This document shows, in pieces, positions 22,944 through 30,617 of a stretch of DNA of 64,000 bases (its first letter is position 1; each line of letters starts with the position of its first letter). Location of the stretch: contig CP143429.1 in the NCBI GenBank assembly GCA_039636775.1, positions 2,356,001 to 2,420,000 on the forward strand. The letters are read 5' to 3'. The notes beneath the pieces are model-generated. The model was not told where the DNA came from. It was given only the letters and a program-made list of their open reading frames with translations, and did not search any database. This DNA is from Micrococcaceae bacterium Sec5.8 (GTDB taxonomy: Bacteria; Actinomycetota; Actinomycetes; Actinomycetales; Micrococcaceae). Position numbers and translations under genes: made by a program.

Positions 22944-23354
22944 GTGCCAGCATTGAAACGATCGATCTTCCGTAAAGCAGCGGCCGCTGCCGCCTTATCC
23001 GTTGCCCTGGGAGCCGGAGCGCTCACCGCGGCGGTCCCGGCCAGCGCCGCGACCTGTGAACCGGTATTCAATTGGTGCCCCTCGTCATGTGCAGAAACTA
23101 CCGCGAGTTGCACCGCCGGTAAGTCCACCACGTACGTCAACGCAGGAACCGTCCTGCGGGCGAACAAGTACGGCTGGCCCAAGGGCACCAAGCTGGAATA
23201 CCGCTGGTTCAGGAACGGCGAGATCTTCGCGGGCGGCTACCACGACACCCACAAGGCCTGGGAAGGCAAAGGCGATAAGTACGTCGTCCGCGTCAAGGGC
23301 ACTTATGAGGGCAAGATTAGCTATCGGTTCGGCCGGACTTACATCGTCCGGTAA
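22944..23354 (+). CDS. secreted protein with one Ig-like domain
   Basis: The signal peptide has a KRSIFRK basic region, a hydrophobic core AAAAAALSVALGAGAL and a likely cleavage after VPASA. The mature N-terminus has four Cys (TCEPVFNWCPSSCAETTASC), probably two disulfides. The rest, ANKYGWPKGTKLEYRWFRNG to VVRVKGTYEGKISYRFG, matches one copy of the actinobacterial Ig-like repeat of the WPxGTKLxYxWxRNG type, normally tandemly repeated in wall-bound proteins. Here it stands alone. AGGAGG is 11 bases before the GTG at 22944; the frame opens earlier at 22881 but lacks a signal there. It is likely a surface or secreted accessory protein carried by the island. Confidence 0.7.
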   Translation: MPALKRSIFRKAAAAAALSVALGAGALTAAVPASAATCEPVFNWCPSSCAETTASCTAGKSTTYVNAGTVLRANKYGWPKGTKLEYRWFRNGEIFAGGYHDTHKAWEGKGDKYVVRVKGTYEGKISYRFGRTYIVR

Positions 23355-23409
23355 CCACGGCGCCCACCCCCGCCTCATGTCTAGACAAGGTGCGGAAAGG
23401 GAATCGTTG

Positions 23410-23445
23410 AAAACCTCGTTGGCAGGGCTGCCTGGCGGGGTTTTT
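23410..23445 (+). terminator. intrinsic terminator after the secreted protein gene
   Basis: AAAACCTCG pairs with CGGGGTTTT (one G-U), with an inner GGCAG/CTGCC stem, followed by T. Confidence 0.75.
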
Positions 23446-23500
23446 CGTTGGTCCGATTGCCTCTGCGCGAGCGCGTCATCCGCGCCGCCCAGGGCACGGA

Positions 23501-23536
23501 GCAGCCCTCGCCCGGCACCGGGCGGGGGCTGCTTTT
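23501..23536 (+). terminator. second intrinsic terminator
   Basis: GCAGCCCTCGCCCGG pairs with CCGGGCGGGGGCTGC (15 bp, one G-U) around a 2-base loop, followed by TTTT. Confidence 0.8.
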
Positions 23537-23678
23537 GGGTTACGGCCTTGCATCCCAATTCGAGCGGTTACTCCGTAGCAGGAATTGCATCTTTGCCAGG
23601 CATCCTCCCGAGGGTTGGACTAAAGCCTAGCGAGCTCGTTGGGCGGGCCTATCGTGTCCAGCCTGTCCGGGAATTCCG

Positions 23679-23942
23679 CTAGGGAGTCTTCGGCTTAGGC
23701 GCAAAGTTAATCCGGCCATCCGTCCCCGGGGAGTTGGTCGGGAACTGGTTGAACCGGGTGCCTTGAACTTCGCGCCACCCGTTTGGTGAAAGTTCCTTGG
23801 ACACTTGCCAAAGGTCGGTGTTCAGTTTCTGCATGACAAGGAGCACGCCTGAGTCCGCCGCAACATGGTAGGCGAAGCGCTGGTCCTCTTTGTCCCTGAG
23901 CTGAACATTTTTACCCTGCGCATCCACATATGCAACCGACAT
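23679..23942 (-). CDS. hypothetical protein, 87 aa
   Basis: A small soluble protein: SVAYVDAQGKNVQLRDKEDQ, then RFAYHVAADSGVLLVMQKL and a C-terminus rich in Asn/Pro. No motif is recognised. AAGGGAG lies 7 bases before the ATG, a good ribosome site, so the gene is likely expressed. It is the last gene before the right end of the rnpB island and is oriented towards the integrase remnant. Confidence 0.6.
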   Translation of the reverse strand: MSVAYVDAQGKNVQLRDKEDQRFAYHVAADSGVLLVMQKLNTDLWQVSKELSPNGWREVQGTRFNQFPTNSPGTDGRINFAPKPKTP

Positions 23943-24284
23943 GAATCTCCCTTGAACGTTCCGGGTCGGCTATTTTGCGCCCCAGATACATCAGTGAGTT
24001 TATGTAACTAAGGCATCAAACACACATTCGCGGAGAACCGATGAGCGTGACCTGAGCATTTGTGCGATATGCTCTCGCCGCGCCTTGGACTACTGCCCAT
24101 CCGGTGGGCCCAGAGACTTCCCGGTTTTCTGCAGGCATAGGCCCGTCCTCATGGGCAGTTCATGGGCAAAAGAGTGCGGCACAAGCCGATTGAGCACTAT
24201 CGAATAGGCCCATACGGGGTGCTGCATAACCCCGGAAATCAGCCATTCAGCCCCGTAATACCGCGGATTCCGTGCGCTGTGAGT
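23943..24284. other. right end of the island, non-coding
   Basis: About 340 bases without a supported gene. It contains the TCATGGGCA direct repeat pair, a hairpin CGGGGT/ACCCCG near 24216-24236 and the right att copy. The hairpin could end rnpB transcription (minus strand), but there is no T-run. Confidence 0.45.
24149..24170 (+). repeat. paired 11-bp repeats, right side
   Basis: TCATGGGCAGT and TCATGGGCAAA in direct tandem, about 80 bases inside the right att copy. Similar in sequence and spacing to the pair near the left end, hence candidate integrase arm sites. Confidence 0.5.
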
Positions 24285-24313
24285 GGATGGGTTGACCGAT
24301 ACGCCGGGTTCTG
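24251..24313 (+). repeat. right att copy: 3' end of rnpB and flank
   Basis: The counterpart of 20397-20459. It includes the 3' strand of rnpB helix P1 at 24285-24297 and about 35 bases beyond the RNA. Confidence 0.85.
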
Positions 24314-24680
24314 TGTTTCCGCGCCGTTACCAGCGCGCAAGTAGCGGCCATCCATCTACGAACGCCGTTGCCGACGCCCTCCAGCAGCCTACCCGGACAC
24401 TCGGGCGGGCAGCCCTCGAACGTGCCCTGTCTGGCCTTGCTCCGGGTGGGGTTTACCTAGCCTTCCCGGTCACCCGGGAAGCTGGTGGTCTCTTACACCA
24501 CCGTTTCACCCTTACCTGCCCTGCGGCCCGCGCAAGCACGCGCCGCCTACAGGCGGTCTGTTCTCTGTGGCACTGGCCTGCGGGTTACCCCGAGTGGGCG
24601 TTACCCACCACCCTGCCCTGCGGAGCCCGGACGTTCCTCGAGCCACTTGCGTGACGCGCGGCCGCCTGGTCAACCCATCC
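24285..24680 (-). ncRNA. rnpB: RNase P RNA (class A)
   Basis: The catalytic RNA that cuts 5' leaders from tRNA precursors. Helix P1 is closed by GGATGGGTTGACC at the 5' end and GGTCAACCCATCC at the 3' end (13 bp). Conserved regions on the minus strand in order are GAGGAACGTCCGGGCTCC (CR I, with AAC where most have AAG), ACAGAGAACAGACCGCC, GGTAAGGGTGAAACGGTG, GTAAGAGACCACCAG, GGGTAGGCTGCTGGAGG, AGATGGATGG and AACCCGGCGTATCGGTC near the 3' end. The 396-base length is typical of high-GC actinobacteria. Its 3' end is the target of the neighbouring island. Confidence 0.95.
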
Positions 24681-24687
24681 GGTGTCC

Positions 24688-24693
24688 ATTCTA
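24688..24693 (-). promoter_or_regulatory. -10 box TAGAAT of rnpB
   Basis: TAGAAT on the minus strand lies 7 bases before the predicted first base of helix P1. No good -35 is seen. Confidence 0.55.
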
Positions 24694-24737
24694 CGGTCAG
24701 CCCCGGCCCCTCCGGCGACGCGGCTCGCTGCCGGGCC

Positions 24738-24743
24738 TATGAT
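24738..24743 (+). promoter_or_regulatory. -10 box TATGAT of the hydrolase lipoprotein gene, leaderless
   Basis: TATGAT ends 6 bases before the ATG at 24750. This promoter lies back to back with that of rnpB. Confidence 0.55.
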
Positions 24744-24749
24744 CGTGGC

Positions 24750-25643
24750 ATGGACGAGACCGCCCTAAGCCGGCGCCGGCTGCTGGAGCTGGCAGGAATC
24801 GGACTCACCGCGTCCGCGCTGGCCGCCTGCGCACCCGACGCTGCGCCTGCCAGCCGGTCCCCTGCGACGCCACAGTTCGCAACAGCCGGCCCGACGCCGT
24901 CCCCCGCCCTCCCGCTGTCGGTCCGGACGAGTTCGGGGTCATTTAAGTCCGCCTTCCGTCCCGGGGTCCTGACCGCTTGGTCCCTGGCCGCCCCCGAAAT
25001 GCCTGCCGGCGCAGCAGCAGCGGAGCTTCCGCTGGCCCTGTTCCTGCACGGATTGGGCGGCAGCCATGCCGTCCTGTTCGACGACCTGGCCGCCCACGAC
25101 GCCCTTCAGCGGCACCTCGACACCGGCGGTGCGCCCCTCGCGATCGCCGCCGTTGATGGCGGAAACACGTGGTGGCATCCCCGTGCCGACGGCAGCGACA
25201 CCCAGTCGATGCTGGTGAAGGAATTTGTCCCGTTCCTCGGCGGCCAGGGCTGCGATCTTGGCCGGATCGGGCTCTTCGGCCTCTCGATGGGCGGTTTCGG
25301 TTCCCTGTTGCTCGCCTCGCAGGGGCGTCTGCCCGGAGTCCGCGCCGTCGCGGCGATGAGCCCGGCGGTCTGGAACGATTACGACTCACGCATGGAGTCC
25401 GCCTTCGACAGCCCGGCAGATTTCGCAGCCCACGACGTCTTCGCCCTCCGGCCACGACTTGCCGCACTGCCCAAACGGGTCGATTGCGGCACCTCGGACA
25501 GCCTCGCCGCCACGGTGCGCGCATACAGATCAGACCTTCCGGGCGTCGTCGAGGGTGGTTTACAGCCCGGCGGCCACGACTACAGCTATTGGCGCTCCAT
25601 CCTGCCCGACGTCTTGTCCTTCCTCGGCCGCACCGTTGCCTAA
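24750..25643 (+). CDS. Tat-exported lipoprotein alpha/beta hydrolase (esterase D / mycolyltransferase-like)
   Basis: An extracytoplasmic serine esterase. The N-terminus LSRRRLLELAG fits the Tat twin-arginine pattern, and the lipobox LAAC puts the lipidated Cys at about residue 29. Then come a Pro/Thr/Ala linker and a hydrolase fold: LALFLHGLGGSHAVLFDD, IAAVDGGNTWWHPRADGSD, and the nucleophile elbow IGLFGLSMGGFGSLLLAS with Ser. The catalytic Asp is probably in PKRVDCGTSDS, and the His in GGHDYSYWRSILPDVLSFL. GGHDYxYW before the C-terminal helix is typical of the putative esterase / antigen 85-like group. 297 residues. Confidence 0.88.
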   Translation: MDETALSRRRLLELAGIGLTASALAACAPDAAPASRSPATPQFATAGPTPSPALPLSVRTSSGSFKSAFRPGVLTAWSLAAPEMPAGAAAAELPLALFLHGLGGSHAVLFDDLAAHDALQRHLDTGGAPLAIAAVDGGNTWWHPRADGSDTQSMLVKEFVPFLGGQGCDLGRIGLFGLSMGGFGSLLLASQGRLPGVRAVAAMSPAVWNDYDSRMESAFDSPADFAAHDVFALRPRLAALPKRVDCGTSDSLAATVRAYRSDLPGVVEGGLQPGGHDYSYWRSILPDVLSFLGRTVA

Positions 25644-25658
25644 GCCCGCTGCCGGCGC

Positions 25659-25720
25659 GGCCCGGCGGCGGCCCGGCGGCGGCTCTGCGGCGGCTCTGCG
25701 GCGGCTCTGCGGCGGCTCCT
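25659..25720. repeat. tandem 11-bp repeat, 5.6 copies
   Basis: Two copies of GGCCCGGCGGC are followed by three copies of GGCTCTGCGGC and a partial sixth. It lies 15 bases after the hydrolase stop codon and 40 bases before the yaaA promoter. The units are out of phase with codons (11 bp), so it is not coding. Confidence 0.85.
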
Positions 25721-25760
25721 GAAGCGGCTGCATCGCGGCCGGGACGGCGGCCGTCGCCGC

Positions 25761-25766
25761 TAAGAT
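25761..25766 (+). promoter_or_regulatory. -10 box TAAGAT of yaaA, leaderless
   Basis: TAAGAT ends 6 bases before the GTG at 25773. Confidence 0.5.
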
Positions 25767-25772
25767 TGAACG

Positions 25773-26537
25773 GTGCTGATTCTGCTGCCGCCCTCAGAAG
25801 GCAAGACCCCTGCCACCGCCGGCGACGCCGTGGACTGGGCCACGCTGAGCTTCCCGGATTTGAATGCCTACCGGGCCAAGGTTCTGGAGGGGCTGGGAAC
25901 GGTCAGCGCCCATGAGGACGCCCTGGCGCTCCTGGGCGTCGGCGCGTCGCTGCGGGCCGACGTCGAACGCAACACAAGACTCGCCGCCGAACCGGCGGCC
26001 CCCGCCCACCAGGTCTACTCAGGCGTGCTGTTTGATGCCCTGGACTACAACTCCCTCACTCCGGCCCAGCGGAAAAAGGCGGACAGCAGTGTGCTGGTGA
26101 TCTCGGCGCTTTGGGGGGCCATCCGGTTCGGCGACCGGGTGCCCGCCTACCGCCTGTCGATGGGAACCGCACTGCCCGATGTCGGACGGCTGGCGTCCTT
26201 CTGGAAACCGCAGCTGAGTGCGGCCCTGGCAGCCGCCACGGCCGGAGAGTTGCTGGTGGATTGCCGTTCCAGCACATACATCGCCGCCTGGGCTCCGCCG
26301 CCGGCGCAGACAGTCGCCGTCAATGTCTTCACCGAGGTCAACGGAGTGCGGAAAGTGGTGAGCCACTTCGCCAAACACACCCGGGGCGAACTCGCCCGGC
26401 ACCTGCTGACCCGCCGGGGCAAGGCGCCGCAGACCCCTGCCCAGCTCCACAAGGCGGCGGCCGAAAAGTGGCCTGCCGAACTGGTTGCGGGCACGGCCCG
26501 GAAGCCGCACACCCTCAACCTGATCCTGCCCAACTAA
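25773..26537 (+). CDS. yaaA: YaaA family peroxide-stress protein
   Basis: In E. coli YaaA lowers free intracellular iron during peroxide stress and binds DNA; the family role is assigned by that precedent. Landmarks are MLILLPPSEGKT at the N-terminus, QVYSGVLFDALDYNSLTP, LVISALWGAIRFGDRVPAYRLSMG, FWKPQLSAAL, LVDCRSSTYIAAWAP and NVFTEVNGVRKVVSHFAKHTRGELAR, all in the YaaA order. 254 residues, normal. GTG start with leaderless -10 spacing. Confidence 0.9.
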   Translation: MLILLPPSEGKTPATAGDAVDWATLSFPDLNAYRAKVLEGLGTVSAHEDALALLGVGASLRADVERNTRLAAEPAAPAHQVYSGVLFDALDYNSLTPAQRKKADSSVLVISALWGAIRFGDRVPAYRLSMGTALPDVGRLASFWKPQLSAALAAATAGELLVDCRSSTYIAAWAPPPAQTVAVNVFTEVNGVRKVVSHFAKHTRGELARHLLTRRGKAPQTPAQLHKAAAEKWPAELVAGTARKPHTLNLILPN

Positions 26538-26609
26538 CTAGCGGGTGCCGCCGTCATGGGCACCCACAATGGCCGTAGCTGCCAGTCAGGTTGGGCGGGC
26601 GGGGGTGGC

Positions 26610-27347
26610 TTAGGCCCACTCGGAGGAACGGACCAGAATGCAGCCGGAATCCGGGCAGAAGACAACGTCATCCTCAGCCGCGGCCTTGATTTCGGCGAGG
26701 TCACCGGGGCTGAGCTGCATGCCGGAGCCCTCGGAGGTTCCGTAGAAAAGGCGCGCCGCGCCGACGCCGCGCCGGGCCAGGGTTTTCTCGTAGACCGCCA
26801 GCAGTCCGGGATCCACCCCGCCGGCGAATTCCGCACGCTTGCCGCGGACCACGGTGGCCTCGGCAGCGATTTCCGCGAGCTTCTCGTCGAGTTCAGCACG
26901 GATCGAGCCGAAGGAGCCCTGGATGTCGTCCACGATCTGCTGCTGGCTGGCCTGGCGCAGGCGGAGTGAGTCCAGCCGTTCCAGGACTTCAAGCTCAATG
27001 TCCTCCAGGTCGGAGCGGCGCTTGTTCAAGGACACCAGGTCCCGCTGCAGAGCCATCAGGTCCTTGGAAAGACCCGTGCCGCTGTTGAGCTTCGCCTCGT
27101 CGCGCCCGATCCGGGAAGCGACCTGCTCCACGTCCGCTTCGGCCCGCTTCAACTCCAGTTCGGCGTCGTGGACTGCCACCTTCGCGGCGCCCAGTTCACC
27201 GTTGGCCACGCTGAGGGCTGCTTCAAGATCGGTGATCCGGGAGTCGCTTTCAAGGCTTCGGCGGCGGTTGGACAGGGATTTGAGCTTGGCATCCAGCCCC
27301 TGCAATTCGAGCAACTTCATCTGTTCCGCCGGTGCTGCCTTGGCCAC
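26610..27347 (-). CDS. coiled-coil protein with degenerate C4 zinc ribbon
   Basis: Residues 1-180 are a long antiparallel coiled coil (LELQGLDAKLKSLSNRRRSL and later DEKLAEIAAEATVVRGKRA). The C-terminus resembles the zinc-ribbon domain of the actinobacterial family that sits next to Nif3 genes. The usual first CxxC is missing: GMQLSPGDLAEIKAAAEDDV lies where Cys-x-x-Cys is expected, and the end reads VFCPDSGCILVR, with only two Cys. So zinc binding is doubtful. GGAGG lies 6 bases before the GTG start. Probably co-transcribed with the Nif3-like gene upstream (122-base gap). Its role is unknown; RNA or DNA scaffolding has been suggested for the family. Confidence 0.82.
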   Translation of the reverse strand: MAKAAPAEQMKLLELQGLDAKLKSLSNRRRSLESDSRITDLEAALSVANGELGAAKVAVHDAELELKRAEADVEQVASRIGRDEAKLNSGTGLSKDLMALQRDLVSLNKRRSDLEDIELEVLERLDSLRLRQASQQQIVDDIQGSFGSIRAELDEKLAEIAAEATVVRGKRAEFAGGVDPGLLAVYEKTLARRGVGAARLFYGTSEGSGMQLSPGDLAEIKAAAEDDVVFCPDSGCILVRSSEWA

Positions 27348-27469
27348 TATTTACCTCCGCTAAATCCCTGCCGGCCGCAGCCGGGCACCGTGTCGGCGCT
27401 CCCTAGACTCTAGCGCCTAGCGTGCTCCCCGGCCTCGCTACGCTCACCCGGGGCCCCCGCATGCAAGGC

Positions 27470-28387
27470 TTAGCCCGGAGTCAGAATGAAGTCCCACGGG
27501 TCGCTGTTGGTGGTGCTGACCCGGATCTGGACACTGTGGCCGTGGTCGCCCAGCACGTTGGCCAGTGCCGTGGCGGCGGCGGGCAGCCACAGCCACTCGC
27601 TGGCGAAGTGCGAGACGTCAATCAGGTAGGGCCGGTCGTTGACGGCCGCCTCACGGGCTTCCGAGGCCGGATGGTGCCGCAGATCGGCTGTTAGGTAGAC
27701 GTCGGCGTGGCTGGACCGTACCTCGCCGAACAGGGAGTCGCCCGCCCCGCCGCAGACCGCCACACGGCGGACCAGCCCGTTCCGGTCGCCGGACACCCGC
27801 ACTCCCCCGGCCACCGCCGGCAGGATACCGAACACGCGGGCGGCGAAGTCACCCAATGTCACCGCTTCCCCGAGGTCCCCAACGCGCCCGATTCCTTCTT
27901 CCGGCAGACCGTTCGCGGCCGGGGAAAGCGGGGCCACGTTCTGCAGGCCCAACGCATCGGCCAGGACATCCGAGACGCCGCCGACGGCGGAATCACCATT
28001 TGTGTGAACTGTTAACAGGGCGGTCCCTGACTCGATAAGGCGGTGCACCGCCCGGCCCTTGGCGCTGGTCGCCGCGACAGAGGTGACACCTTTGAGCAGC
28101 AACGGATGGTGGGTGATGAGCAGCCCCGCGCCGAACTCGATCGCCTCCTCGATCACCTCCAGCGTGGGATCGACCGCAAGGAGGATCTTGTCCACCGCGG
28201 CGCCGGGGTGCCCCGCGACGAGGCCCACCTCGTCCCAGTCTTCGGCCAGTGATTCCGGCCACAGCTCCCCGACGGCCAGCAGGACCATGGCCAGTGTGGG
28301 CACACCGGCAACAGCCCCGGATCCGTGGCCGGCAGCGGTGCTTCCGTCGAAGGGACCGGCTGCAATGTCGGTGTCTACAGGTTCCAT
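27470..28387 (-). CDS. Nif3-like dinuclear metal center protein
   Basis: Nif3/YbgI family, hexameric toroid with a dinuclear metal site. In some bacteria it is linked to GTP cyclohydrolase I-like activity, but its general role is not settled. Motifs: LWPESLAEDWDEVGLVAG, GAGLLITHHPLLLKGVTSV (metal His-His), LLTVHTNGDSAVGGVSD (His), DLRHHPASEAREAAV and the terminal DVSHFASEWLWLP (His, Glu). 305 residues. The first 30 residues are a poorly conserved Gly/Ala tail. Adjacent to the zinc-ribbon gene, a conserved pairing in actinobacteria. Confidence 0.88.
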   Translation of the reverse strand: MEPVDTDIAAGPFDGSTAAGHGSGAVAGVPTLAMVLLAVGELWPESLAEDWDEVGLVAGHPGAAVDKILLAVDPTLEVIEEAIEFGAGLLITHHPLLLKGVTSVAATSAKGRAVHRLIESGTALLTVHTNGDSAVGGVSDVLADALGLQNVAPLSPAANGLPEEGIGRVGDLGEAVTLGDFAARVFGILPAVAGGVRVSGDRNGLVRRVAVCGGAGDSLFGEVRSSHADVYLTADLRHHPASEAREAAVNDRPYLIDVSHFASEWLWLPAAATALANVLGDHGHSVQIRVSTTNSDPWDFILTPG

Positions 28388-28466
28388 ACCCCCAGTTTTA
28401 CCCTATCGACGGGCCCGGTTTGCCGACGCCGGGAATCATCGGGGCCCTTCGACCATTGAAGAGAAC

Positions 28467-28991
28467 ATGAGAACTTTTGTCCTCGGCGGAGGCTGCTTCT
28501 GGTGCCTCGACGCCGTCTACCAGAAAACCAAGGGCGTCAGCGCCGTCGTTTCGGGTTATACCGGCGGCCATGACCGCGACCCCGACTACTACGCCGTCTG
28601 CTCCGGAACCACCGGCCATGCTGAGGTGGTGGCGGTGACGTTCGACGAGGAGACCGTTCCGGCCGAGGTCATCCTGGACATGTTCTTCGCCCTCCACGAC
28701 CCCACCACGCTGAACCGCCAGGGATACGACGTCGGAACCCAGTACCGCTCCTCGATGTTCTACGAAACCACCGAGGAGAAGATCCTCTTCGAAGAGGCCA
28801 TCGAGCGGAACCAGGATCTGTGGGCGCACCCGATCGTCACGGAGGTCAGCAGGCTGCCGGTGTTCCACCGGGCGGAGGAAATCCACCAGGATTATTACGG
28901 CAAGTTCCCCGAGCAGGGCTACTGCCAGGTGATCATCAACCCGAAGCTGGCAAAGGCCAGGAAATATTACTCTGCGTGGCTTAATGCTTAG
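28467..28991 (+). CDS. msrA: peptide methionine sulfoxide reductase A
   Basis: Reduces the S-epimer of methionine sulfoxide in proteins. The catalytic GGGCFWCLDAVYQKTKGV has the nucleophile Cys (about residue 11). Other family segments are SGYTGGHDRDPDYYAVCSGTTGHAEVV, LHDPTTLNRQGYDVGTQYRS and FHRAEEIHQDYYGKFPEQGYC. The resolving Cys is in QGYCQVIINPKLAK near residue 155. 174 residues is the compact form. The start is the ATG before RTFVLGGG; the longer frame upstream is the Nif3 antisense. Confidence 0.95.
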   Translation: MRTFVLGGGCFWCLDAVYQKTKGVSAVVSGYTGGHDRDPDYYAVCSGTTGHAEVVAVTFDEETVPAEVILDMFFALHDPTTLNRQGYDVGTQYRSSMFYETTEEKILFEEAIERNQDLWAHPIVTEVSRLPVFHRAEEIHQDYYGKFPEQGYCQVIINPKLAKARKYYSAWLNA

Positions 28992-29058
28992 TTAGGCCCG
29001 AAGGGCCCTCGTTAAGCTGACCTTAGAATTCCCTCTTCACAGACAGGCACACATACCC

Positions 29059-29994
29059 ATGGCACGGATCTATGACGATGTTACCCAGCTGGTCGGCGGC
29101 ACTCCGCTGGTCCGGCTCAACCGGCTGACCGAAGGCCTGGACGCCACAGTGGCGGTCAAGCTGGAGTTCTACAACCCGGCCAACAGCGTCAAGGACCGCA
29201 TCGGTGTTGCGATTGTCGACGCCGCGGAAAAGTCCGGGGCGCTGAAGCCCGGCGGCACCATCGTGGAAGGCACGTCCGGGAACACCGGCATTGCGCTGGC
29301 CATGGTCGGGGCCGCCCGCGGCTATAAGGTCATCCTGACCATGCCGGAAACCATGTCCACCGAACGCCGCGTCATGCTTCGCGCGTACGGCGCGGAGATT
29401 GTGCTCACCCCGGGTTCTGAAGGCATGCGCGGCGCCGTGGAGAAGGCACAAGAGATTGTCGCCACCACGGACAACTCCATCTGGGCGCAGCAGTTCGCCA
29501 ACGAGGCAAACCCGGAAATCCACCGCCAGACCACCGCTGAGGAAGTCTGGTCCGACACCGACGGCAAGGTTGACATTTTCGTTGCCGGCGTCGGCACCGG
29601 CGGAACCGTCACCGGCGTCGGACAGGTCCTCAAGGAACGCAAGCCCGACGTTCAGATCATCGCCGTCGAGCCCAAGGATTCGGCCATCCTGAACGGCGGC
29701 GCCCCGGGCCCGCACAAAATCCAGGGCCTCGGCGCCAACTTCGTGCCGGAAATCCTGGACACCAACGTCTACGACGAGGTCATCGACGCCACACTGGAGG
29801 ACTCGGTCCGCGTGGCCCGCGAACTCGGCGCGAAGGAAGGCATCCTTGGCGGGATTTCTTCCGGGGCGATCGTCTGGGCCGCCCTCGAGCTCGCCAAGCG
29901 CCCGGAGAACGCCGGTAAGCTGATTGTCGCTATCGTCTGCGACTTCGGTGAGCGGTACATTTCCACCGTGCTGTACGACGACATTCGCGGCTGA
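29059..29994 (+). CDS. cysK: cysteine synthase A (O-acetylserine sulfhydrylase)
   Basis: PLP enzyme that makes L-cysteine from O-acetyl-L-serine and sulfide. The PLP Lys is in [14 protein letters not shown]. The phosphate loop is [17 protein letters not shown], the substrate loop is [15 protein letters not shown], and [20 protein letters not shown] is the active-site helix. 311 residues. The C-terminal end, [22 protein letters not shown], is normal. Followed 38 bases later by cysE, so the two form a cysteine operon. TAGAAT at 29024-29029 is a possible -10 with a 30-base leader. Confidence 0.97.
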   Translation: MARIYDDVTQLVGGTPLVRLNRLTEGLDATVAVKLEFYNPANSVKDRIGVAIVDAAEKSGALKPGGTIVEGTSGNTGIALAMVGAARGYKVILTMPETMSTERRVMLRAYGAEIVLTPGSEGMRGAVEKAQEIVATTDNSIWAQQFANEANPEIHRQTTAEEVWSDTDGKVDIFVAGVGTGGTVTGVGQVLKERKPDVQIIAVEPKDSAILNGGAPGPHKIQGLGANFVPEILDTNVYDEVIDATLEDSVRVARELGAKEGILGGISSGAIVWAALELAKRPENAGKLIVAIVCDFGERYISTVLYDDIRG

Positions 29995-30032
29995 GTCCGG
30001 CCAAATATCCACAAACCTGCAGAAAGGTCTTT

Positions 30033-30617
30033 GTGAGCTTTTTCGCAAGACTGAAGGAAGACCTCGACGCCGCCCGGTCCCACGACCCGGCGGCCCGGGG
30101 TTCTTTTGAGAACTTCTTTGCCTACTCCGGCCTGCACGCGATCTGGGCGCACCGCCTGACGCACCGGTTGTGGCAAAACCCGACGCTGCGTTTCCCGGCA
30201 CGGTTGATATCACAGCTGGCCAGGTTCGGCACCGGGATCGAGATTCACCCCGGCGCCACGATCGGACGGCGCTTCTTCATTGACCACGGCATGGGTGTGG
30301 TCATCGGCGAAACCGCCGAGATCGGTGAGGACGTCATGATTTATCACGGCGTAACTCTTGGCGGCCGTTCCCTCGCTAAAATCAAGCGCCACCCCACGCT
30401 CGAAGACCGGGTGGTGATCGGCGCCGGAGCCAAGATCCTGGGCCCCATCACCATCGGGCGGGACAGTGCCGTGGGCGCCAACGCCGTGGTGGTTAAGGAC
30501 GCCCCGCCGGAATCCATTCTCACGGGAGTTCCGGCCACGTGGCGGCACCGGGACGCGCAGCGGGAGACCAAGCCCGCCGTCGATCCCGCCGAGTACGAGA
30601 TCGAATACCGGATCTGA
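30033..30617 (+). CDS. cysE: serine O-acetyltransferase
   Basis: Acetylates L-serine with acetyl-CoA, providing the substrate for CysK. 194 residues, the short actinobacterial form lacking most of the N-terminal helical domain of E. coli CysE (273). The left-handed beta helix contains [44 protein letters not shown], with the His of FIDHG as the catalytic His, then [23 protein letters not shown] and [11 protein letters not shown] start with AAAGG 9 bases before. CysE may form a complex with CysK through its C-terminus; here it ends EYRI, with the Ile tip that inserts in the CysK active site. Confidence 0.95.
   Translation: MSFFARLKEDLDAARSHDPAARGSFENFFAYSGLHAIWAHRLTHRLWQNPTLRFPARLISQLARFGTGIEIHPGATIGRRFFIDHGMGVVIGETAEIGEDVMIYHGVTLGGRSLAKIKRHPTLEDRVVIGAGAKILGPITIGRDSAVGANAVVVKDAPPESILTGVPATWRHRDAQRETKPAVDPAEYEIEYRI

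Larger units (their letters stand above)
23355..23678. other. intergenic region with two terminators
   Basis: 324 bases without a supported gene. It holds the two hairpin terminators listed separately, back to back, and nothing else recognisable. Confidence 0.5.
20397..24313. mobile_element. degenerate integrative island at the 3' end of rnpB
   Basis: The region is bounded by two 63-bp direct repeats (58 of 63 identical). The right one is the 3' end of rnpB plus its flank. The left one is a copy with no RNase P gene attached. Immediately inside the left copy is the C-terminal tail of a tyrosine integrase. This is the classic result of site-specific integration into a small RNA gene, with the attP-borne end restoring the gene. 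The cargo is a LbH acyltransferase, a TupA-like ATP-grasp protein, a secreted Ig-like protein and two unknown small proteins. The integrase is truncated, so the element is now immobile. Confidence 0.75.

Noticed and set aside
24216..24236. The CGGGGT/ACCCCG hairpin as the rnpB terminator
   Set aside because: It is about 50 bases past the end of rnpB and lacks a T-run; it is noted only as possible.
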